Shown here in pieces: positions 57,311 through 64,000 of a stretch of DNA of 64,000 bases. The notes under the pieces are model-generated. The model was not told where the DNA came from and searched no databases. It saw only the letters and a program-made list of their open reading frames with translations. Source of the DNA: Campanula takesimana (Eukaryota > Streptophyta > Magnoliopsida > Asterales > Campanulaceae); NCBI GenBank assembly GCA_026119855.1, contig JAOWBW010000087.1, positions 744,001 through 808,000 on the forward strand, in the 5' to 3' direction. Position numbers and translations under genes: made by a program. Positions within the stretch are counted from its first letter, which is position 1, and each line of letters begins with the position of its first letter.

Positions 57311-57565
57311 CTCCCTCCGTCCCATAACAATGGGCACTGTTTGACTTTTTTGGTCAATTGAGTCAATCTTTGACCATAATTTTATGAATATCTAAATATA
57401 TCTATGAAATTCTAAAAATTGTTATTGTTTCACTATTAGAAATACTATCACTAACAATTTTTAGAATTGTCTAGAGATATCTAGATATTCATAAAATTAT
57501 GGTCAAAGATTGACCTAATTGACAAAAAAAGTCAAAGTGTGCCCATTGTTATGGGACGAAGAGAG
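57311..57565. mobile_element. Stowaway-like MITE with long inverted repeats
   Basis: TA-flanked. Left arm CTCCCTCCGTCCCATAACAA onward to TTGACCATAATTTTATGAAT; the right arm is inverse over about 90 bp. Confidence 0.9.
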
Positions 57566-57569
57566 TAAG

Positions 57570-57990
57570 TGAGAAGGTTCGCATACAAAGTGTTTTTTAA
57601 ATAGCGTGATGACATTTTTATAATTAACGATAAGTTGTTTAGCGCTAATCGTAAGTGTCAGTAGTTAAAAAAGTGCCAGCACATGTACACTAGTATTTAT
57701 TGACACTACCACTGGCACTTTTAATAAGTGTCAGTATCAATGTTTAAAAATGCTAGTGTAATAGCTGTCACTTTTAAACACTACCACTAACACTTAAAAA
57801 AAAGAAGCCAGTTTCATGTTTATAAATGTCAGTTTGAAATCAGTGCCTTTTTGTAATATTAACACTGGGCATTTACAATGTTGTCAGTATTTACGAAAAT
57901 GCTACCGCTTGTTTCTAAGAATAAGGGTCAGCGTTTTTGAATAACACGTTTTCCCTTTACTTAAGGTAAAACACGTTTTTCACAATACCT
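57570..57990. mobile_element. ACACTG/CACGTTTT-family element
   Basis: The right end GTAAAACACGTTTTTCACAATA and the interior AAGTGTCAGT/ACTGGCACTTTT motifs match 34967-35560 closely. The left end is degraded (AAAGTGTTTTTTAAATAGCG). It abuts the MITE at 57311-57565. Confidence 0.6.
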
Positions 57991-58213
57991 ACTCTTAAAT
58001 TAATCATCCCGTTTGAATGTTATGTTCGTATTTCCTTTTCCTTTAAAAAATCGGAAATTAGAAACCTTAATTTAAAAAAAAAAGTTTCTTTTTTGCTGTA
58101 ACCAACACTTAAAAAAGAGTGTTGAATAAATAAAAAGTGTTAAAATTTTAGCGGTAGTTATAAAGTGCTTAAAGTATTGAAATTTTTTAGTGAACTCAAT
58201 AAAGAAATTGCTG

Positions 58214-58478
58214 CTCCCTCTGTTTCAAAATACATGTCGTCTTAGACTTCTTCACACATATTAAGAAATGTAATTAATACATATAAGAAAGACTTGTATA
58301 CCCCTAAAAGAATCCAACTGTCGAGATAATTAAATGCTTAAAGAGATACAGTTCGCAATTAATGAATGCGGGTATAATTGAAAAATTAGAGCAAAGATGT
58401 CTTGAAAATAGTAAAACGTCTAATATTTTGAAACAAAATTTAACTCCTAAAACGTCATGTAATTTAAAACAGAGAGAA
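58214..58478. mobile_element. Stowaway-like MITE, older
   Basis: CTCCCTCTGTTTCAAAATAC at the left; the inverted right end has diverged (CTCTCTGTTTTAAATTACAT). Confidence 0.6.
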
Positions 58479-58741
58479 TAGTAATTTAGTACTAGCACTT
58501 AATAAAAAGTGCAGAAAATTTAAGTTCCAAAAATTTAGTGGTGTTTAATAAAAAGTGCTGAAATTTTAGGACCCTAATTAAAAAATGTTGGAAAATAGTG
58601 GAATTTAGTAAAAAAAAAAAAAAAAAAAAAAAGTGACGGAAATCAACGACAATTAATAAAAGTGCCGCAATTTGTGGCTTGGATGGAAGTGCCGGAAAAT
58701 AAGTGTTGTAAAATGCCAATTTTTTGGAATAAGTGTATTTT

Positions 58742-59928
58742 TCTATATATATATATAAAGGCTCAAGTCGTTAGAGGCCCTTTCTATTTCAATTTCCCTC
58801 CAAAACTCTAACCTAGACTATATTTTGGCAAGATACATTATCTCAAATTTTAATTGCCAAAAATACAATTATTACAAATCCCAAAAAGATCTATTTCTCG
58901 ATTTTTCTTTGTCCTTAATAAGTCTCAGCATAATGAATACCAGCATTAATAGTTTAATAGACAAATTCATTGATACATTTACATTGGGTTCTACTATTTA
59001 CATATATTTTTTTTATTTCAAAAATTGTGCAAAAAACTAAAAAAAAACTAACTAACCAAATAATTATGAAACGGTAGTTACATACACATCATTTGTTTTT
59101 ATTGACTGGCTTTTATTTTTCAAATATTACTGGATTAACTAATTGTTAGGATAGAAATGCCAAGTCAAAATATTACATTTCCTAATTGTACAAACGAATC
59201 TGCAAAAATATATTTTGATATATATCTAATTTATTTTGTTAAAAATGTATATCTAATCTTTTTTACCTCGCTCTACTAAATTTTTACTAATCTAGTACAG
59301 TATTGATGTAGTAGACTTTTTTTCTTCTAAATAGAGTCATTAATGTTTTTTAAGCATATCGTTATTATAGTTCTCTTAAAATCTGAAATTTTAGTGACCA
59401 TTTTTTTTCAAGAGTAATACTATAAGTTTAAATTTGAATAAGTGTTATTTAGGTGAAATTTCACAAAAAAAAAAAGGAAGTCTTGTGTGAGACGGTTTCA
59501 CACATCAGACGAGTCTTGATGAGAGAGGAAACGGGCTTGCACAGTCCCGCTCATAGGGGGAAAAATTATTACTCTCTCAACGAGACCCGTCTCACATGTA
59601 AGAACATCTAACACGAGTTTTTATCATAAAAAATTGATAAATAAAATCATGGAAAAGTAGTTTAAAAACTAAGATAATTAATTTATATTTAAATTTAAGT
59701 TAAATTTTTTTTGGGTAATAAATTATTTATTTATAGCTAAAACAATAAACAAATGGTTTCTTTTACTATTTTTTTTTAAAAAGGCTATAAGATACTTTTT
59801 TTCAAGATTTTTTTTTTTAATAGTTATACAGATAAAATGAGACAGTTATAATTATTATATTATTTTATTTTTTGCCATTTATATAAAAAAAAATTGGTCG
59901 TGCGTTTAACGCACGGGTGTTAAACTAG
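58742..59928 (+). mobile_element. Probable non-autonomous Helitron
   Basis: The 3' end has the hairpin CGTGCGT-loop-ACGCACG (59899-59915) and then CTAG at 59925-59928 followed by T. The 5' end is placed at TCTATATATATATATAAAGG by similarity with the Helitron at 60490, but is preceded by T rather than A. No Rep/helicase coding. Confidence 0.5.
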
Positions 59929-59934
59929 TTTAGT

Positions 59935-60080
59935 ATTAAAGAGTATGAGTGGTAGTGTTAATAATGCTAGTGCCTTATTGAGATTCATTTATTTACGAAA
60001 CATGTATTTGAAATAAGTCTCAGTTATCTATAAAAATGGCATAACGTGCTTGTGTAACATGTTTTTCGACAACGTAAAGA
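59935..60080. mobile_element. Fragment of the ACACTG/CACGTTTT family
   Basis: GAGTGGTAGTGTTAATAATG-type interior and TAACATGTTTTTCGAC end. Too decayed for borders. Confidence 0.35.
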
Positions 60081-60177
60081 AAATAAAAAAAAGCTTGGTT
60101 GCTTATCTAATCGTTATGAAAACTAATTTTTATAAACATTAGAAATAGAATTAGAGATGGGGTATGATAAAGTCTGA

Positions 60178-60410
60178 GGTTTCATTCCAAAACCAATTGG
60201 CAATGGGCGGAGCAACATCGTGGACCGGAGCAACATCGTGGGTCGGGTCATCTCTGATACCATGAAAAACCAATTGACAATGAGAGGAGTAGCTCATGAT
60301 TTTTATATAGTCAATGCTTGGCTAGTTAATTCCCGATGTGGGGAGTAACTCCTCAAGTCTATATATCGGTCCATATTTCTCTCTTTAGAAGACGTGGGAT
60401 AATTGTCTCT
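60178..60410 (-). mobile_element. TRIM-like LTR remnant with PBS
   Basis: On the minus strand CCACATCGGGAATTAACTAG and CATGAGCTACTCCTCTCATT lead to TTGGTTTTTCA, then the tRNA-Met PBS TGGTATCAGAG (60252-60262). Beyond it ACGATGTTGCTCCG occurs twice and CCAATTGGTTTT again. Looks like one LTR plus PBS of a small non-coding LTR element. Confidence 0.5.
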
Positions 60411-60489
60411 TACAATTAGGAAGAATCATTTTTTTCTAAGAATATTTTTACACATACGTTTAAGGATAGTGAGTTTCCATTACATAAAA

Positions 60490-61564
60490 TCTATATATAT
60501 AAAAGTCGACGCGGAGGGCTATAAAGACGCCACGTGGACAAGGAATGATTCACATGAAGCCACATCCCCACTTCTCAAATTAATATTTGACTTTTGAAAT
60601 TCTTATTATTAGCTAATACTATTAGTTAATAATAATAGTTATTATATAGGTTAACTATTACTATTAATAGTATTAGTTAACTTATATAAGTTAAATATTA
60701 TTAGTTAACAATAATAGTTACTATATTTGTTAATTATTACTATTAATAATATTAGTTAACCATAATAGTTACTATATAAGTTAACTATTACTATTAATAG
60801 TATTAGTTAACCATAATAGTTAACTTATATAAGTTAAATATTATTAGTTAACAATAATAGTTAATATATTTTTTAACTATTACTATTAATAGTATTAGTT
60901 AACCATAATAGTTACTATATAAGTTAACTATTACTATTAATAGTATTAGTTAACCATAATAGTTAACATATATAAGTTAAATATTATTAGTTAACAATAA
61001 TAGTTACTATGTTTGTTAACTATTACTATTAATAGTATTAGTTAACCATAATAGTTACTATATAAGTAAGCCATTACGATTAATAGTATTGGTTAACTAT
61101 AATAGTTATTATATAGTTTAACTATTACTATTAATAGTATTAGTTAACCATAATAGTTACTATATAAGTTAACTATTACTATTAATAGTATTAGTTAACC
61201 ATAATAGTTGCTATATAAGTAAACCATTACTATTAATAGGGACAAGGAATGATTCACTTTAAGCCACATCCTCACTTCTCAAATTAATATTTGACTTTTG
61301 GAATTCTTATTATTAGCTAATACTATTAGTTAATAATAATAGTTATTATATAGGTTAACTATAAGTTTGAGACGGATGGAGTACTTCTTAATTTAAACAG
61401 CCAATAAAAATAGAGAAAACTCTTTACCTAAAAAAAAGTAGAAGAAATAAATAAAAACAAAAATCAACAACAAAATTAAAAAAAAGTACAAGAAATAAAC
61501 AAAAACAAAAATCAACCACAAAATAGAAGAATAGTACCCGTGCGGAGCACGGGTTGAGACCTAG
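60490..61564 (+). mobile_element. Canonical non-autonomous Helitron with a tandem array
   Basis: Begins TCTATATATATAAAAGTCGA directly after A (60489). Ends with the hairpin CCCGTGC-GGA-GCACGGG (61537-61553) and CTAG (61561-61564), directly before T: the A|TC...CTAG|T insertion pattern. Has no protein coding; the centre is a tandem repeat. Confidence 0.8.
60601..61245. repeat. Tandem array of about 51-bp palindrome-rich units
   Basis: Units such as TTAACTATTACTATTAATAG, then TATTAGTTAACCATAATAGT and TACTATATAAG (51 bp together), repeat many times, some in a longer variant with TTAACTTATATAAGTTAAAT. The array is followed by a second copy of the flank GGAATGATTCAC...CTCAAATTAATATTTGAC (60541-60640 and 61246-61345). 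Confidence 0.85.
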
Positions 61565-61565
61565 T

Positions 61566-62107
61566 ACATAGTAAAAATCATTGAAAACTAAAATGATGAT
61601 TGAATTACTAGAGCTTTATTTAATTTATCCAATCTCTACCATTTATTAGTTATCACTCAATTTCTTTAATGGAGAATAACAGAAAAGAGACTTGAAGTAT
61701 TAAAACCTTGTTAAAAACTCTAAAATGAGATATTTTTCAATCGACAATATACTTTTAATTTGAGATTAACTTCTCAAAAGCCCCTGAAACAAAACGTAAT
61801 TTGTAATAAAGACTTTGAATTTTATTTTTAAAAAATCTATAAGTTAAAATAATTGAGTTTGTATATAACATTAATTTAGTTTCTCTTGATATATTATTGG
61901 TTCTCGACAAAGAATCAATTTTCAATCAGATACATTTTTCTAAAGGAGAACAAAAATTTGTATAAGACAGTATATGTGACGGGTTTCGATGAAAGAGTAA
62001 ATGGTTTGCCTCTTAAGAATAAGGTGGATAAGCTTGTTTTTTCTCTCATCGAAACTCATCTCATACATGAGATGGTTTCACAAAAGATTTACTCATAGAA
62101 TAATACT
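61566..62107. other. AT-rich intergenic stretch
   Basis: Nothing gene-like. 61970-62095 has an inverted repeat (CGGGTTTCGATGAAAGAG... / CTCTCATCGAAACTCATCTC), probably a small MITE. Confidence 0.4.
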
Positions 62108-62196
62108 AGGGGCACAAAAAAAAATCACAAAACCTTGCTAACAAAATCCTATGTGTCATAATTTTATTGGTGTTTTTAATTAGAGTGTGGCAGGTC
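62108..62196. mobile_element. MITE cut by the LTR insertion
   Basis: AGGGGCACAAAA end, then GTTTTTAATTAGAGTGTGGC, the inverse of the interior of the MITE at 34448-34604. It stops abruptly at GGTC, where the LTR begins. Confidence 0.6.
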
Positions 62197-63166
62197 TGAA
62201 AGAGTATGAAATACTCTTATATTTTATTTTATATCTTTGTGATTATGATTTATTTAGTGTATATATTTAGAGTTTATTTAATTTAGGAATTATGTGTATA
62301 TTTAGTTTAAGGGGAAATGACAATTTAGGGTCCAAAGTTTGGGGTGTGTGTGCCAATAGGGGTCTGATGTATCAATTTTGTCAATTTAGGGTCCAAAGTT
62401 AACAACGTTAGTCAATTAAGGGTTTTTGGACTAAGTTGCAAAGAAAATCCAGTTAAGTAACAGAAAAACTTAACTGGAGTTAGTTTTGGATGTTCGCTTG
62501 GGCTGTCATTTCACACACCCCTTATACAATGGACCCTAAATTTTCTTTCACTTTTATTATTAAATTTTCGAATAATTTTAATTAATTCAAAAATAATAAT
62601 AAATAAAATTATAAGAAAATAAAAAATTAAAGTGGTTTTTTTAAAAAAAAACCGCAAATAATGAAGTTATAAACAAGGACAAATATTATCTTTGGTAGTT
62701 ATCTCTTTTGTATTTTAGGAATGTAGGTCTCTCACCAAACAAGGAATGGAGCGGCTATAAAAGAAGAGGGAGTCGACCATTATTGATCACCAATTCTGTG
62801 CATTCATTCAGAGAATTTCGTTTTTTGTGAGAGAGTCATTTGTTTTCTTGAAGTTATTATTCATAATGACTTCAAGTGTTTTAGTGTTTGGTTTATTCTA
62901 GAGATCTAGAATAGGTTTGATCTTTTCGTTGTTTTTGTTTCTTTCATAATCTTGCATTCAGCAAGATCTTTATTAATGAAAGTTTTCCAGCAAGTAATTC
63001 TTGCTGAAGTGTTTAAATCTCTGTTTTAATTATTCCGCTGCGTTTTCTGTGTTTTTGAGATTCTGCCTGTTGACAGTTGACAGGACAACTGTCTTGACAC
63101 TTGTGAGCACAACTGTACTCACAAGTGGCTGTTTTCCAGAACAGTCCTAGCTGCTTATTTCTTTCA
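62197..63166 (+). repeat. 5' LTR of a second SIRE-like copia element
   Basis: TGAAAG...CTTTCA, about 970 bp, followed by ATTGGCACCAGAGCC, the same PBS as the complete copia. A TATA box GGCTATAAAAGAAG lies at 62753-62766. Presumed target duplication AGGTC at 62192-62196; the partner is outside the window. Confidence 0.8.
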
Positions 63167-63184
63167 ATTGGCACCAGAGCCTGG
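63167..63184 (+). other. Primer-binding site
   Basis: TTGGCACCAGAGCC, one or two bases after the LTR, identical to that of the element at 11342-31029. Confidence 0.85.
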
Positions 63185-63223
63185 TCTCGACATACTGAGA
63201 TCGATCTTTTGAAAATAGCCATT

Positions 63224-64000
63224 ATGGACTGTACTTATATTCGTAAGCCGCCTACTCTAGATGGTTCAAACTATACCATTTGGAAGGCTAAGATGATCAT
63301 GTGCAAAAGCTTCTGCTTCTGAAGAAGAAAAGGAAAAAAATTGTCCCAAAACCCGAGCAAGAATGGAATACGGAAGAAATTGCCCTTGCAAATTACAATG
63401 CAAAGGCAATGGCCGCCATATCTGATCATGTTGATCAAAATCTGTATCGGTTATTCTCTAACCATACAGTTGTCAAAACTGCTTGGGATATTTTACAACT
63501 TCATTGTGAAAGGTCTGATAGTGTCAAACAAATAAAATTAAGGAGATTGATGACAGAGTTTGAAAATTTAAGAATGGGAGAAAATGAAACTATTCAAGAC
63601 TATTCTGCTAAATTAATGGATATTTCAAATGAATCCTTTGCATTAGGAGAATCCATCTCCAATGTAAGGTTGGTTAGTAAAGTTTTAAGAACTCTCCCAG
63701 AAAAATTTAACATCAAAGTTTCTGTCATTGAAGAAACTTGTGATACTCGGACCGTGAGTCTTGAAAAGGTTCTAAGTATTCTAACTACGTTTGAATTGAA
63801 CCTTGAAGTGCAACAAACTAGCAAAGTAAATTCAATTTCTCTTGCTAGTGCTCTTATTGTGTCCAAAGATCTTGTAGAATTATCAAAGGATATTGATGAC
63901 TCAAACTTAGAGGAAGATGAATGTGACTTGATCACTCAAAAATTCAACAAAATGTTGAACAAAAAACGTCAACAAAAGTTTCCCAATAAGGTTACTGCTT
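63224..64000 (+). pseudogene. Broken gag of the second SIRE-like copia element (runs off the edge)
   Basis: An ATG at 63224 opens with PPTLDGSNYTIWKAKM, matching the first gag residues of the complete copia (PVLDGTNYALWKSKM). It then stops at 63320 after what looks like a deletion of about 30 codons plus frameshift. From 63340 another frame is open to the end of the window: VPKPEQEW..., ALANYNAKAMAAISDHVDQN, AWDILQLHCERSDSVK, FENLRMGENETIQDYSAKLM, all aligned with the UBN2 gag of the other element. The frame change makes it presumably non-functional unless the element uses a different start. Confidence 0.8.

Noticed and set aside
60601..61245. Tandem array considered as a centromeric satellite or CRISPR-like array
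   Set aside because: Short array bounded by Helitron ends, no spacers, plant context.

Overview
The window is nuclear DNA of a flowering plant, most likely a eudicot. The evidence is spliced genes of plant-specific families (MEI2-like, AWPM-19-like), plant LTR-retrotransposon lineages, Stowaway-like MITEs and Helitrons. The recurring MULE and Helitron ends would suit Caryophyllales, but I cannot prove the order from sequence alone.

Layout. 0.35-8.3 kb: a MEI2-like RNA-binding protein gene (AML1/AML4 type, minus strand), reconstructed with ten coding exons and 885 codons plus a probable untranslated first exon. 9.1-10.3 kb: a Pack-MULE-like element that captured the 5' part of a UDP-glucuronate 4-epimerase gene. 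11.3-31.0 kb: a complete SIRE-type Ty1/copia element (minus strand, TSD AACTT). Its 5' LTR is interrupted by a complete Tekay-type Ty3/gypsy chromovirus (TSD GATAT). Both have intact polyproteins, and in both the two LTRs differ by about 0.33%. The copia carries an extra 3' ORF, and the chromovirus an extra 5' ORF with an AT-hook. 31-49 kb: a nest of non-autonomous transposons. It holds a captured MED26 N-terminus, a hAT-like element, two members of a TGTAAC-rich MULE-like family (one split by a solo LTR), a decayed copia with one LTR, and a Stowaway-like MITE split by three later insertions. 49.4-50.3 kb: an intact AWPM-19-like four-exon membrane-protein gene (plus). 51-58 kb: several MITEs and a three-exon gene of unknown function (minus, 55.2-56.9 kb). 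58-62 kb: one canonical Helitron, one probable Helitron and a TRIM-like remnant. 62.2-64 kb: the 5' LTR, PBS and broken gag of another SIRE-like copia element, running off the edge.

Only three host genes look intact (MEI2-like, AWPM-19-like and the unknown 328-codon gene). They show no functional link. Almost everything else is transposon-derived. The most notable biology is the extra ORFs in two young, apparently intact retrotransposons, and several small DNA transposons that carry host gene pieces or repeated subterminal motifs. All element borders given here were found by eye from direct and inverted repeats.
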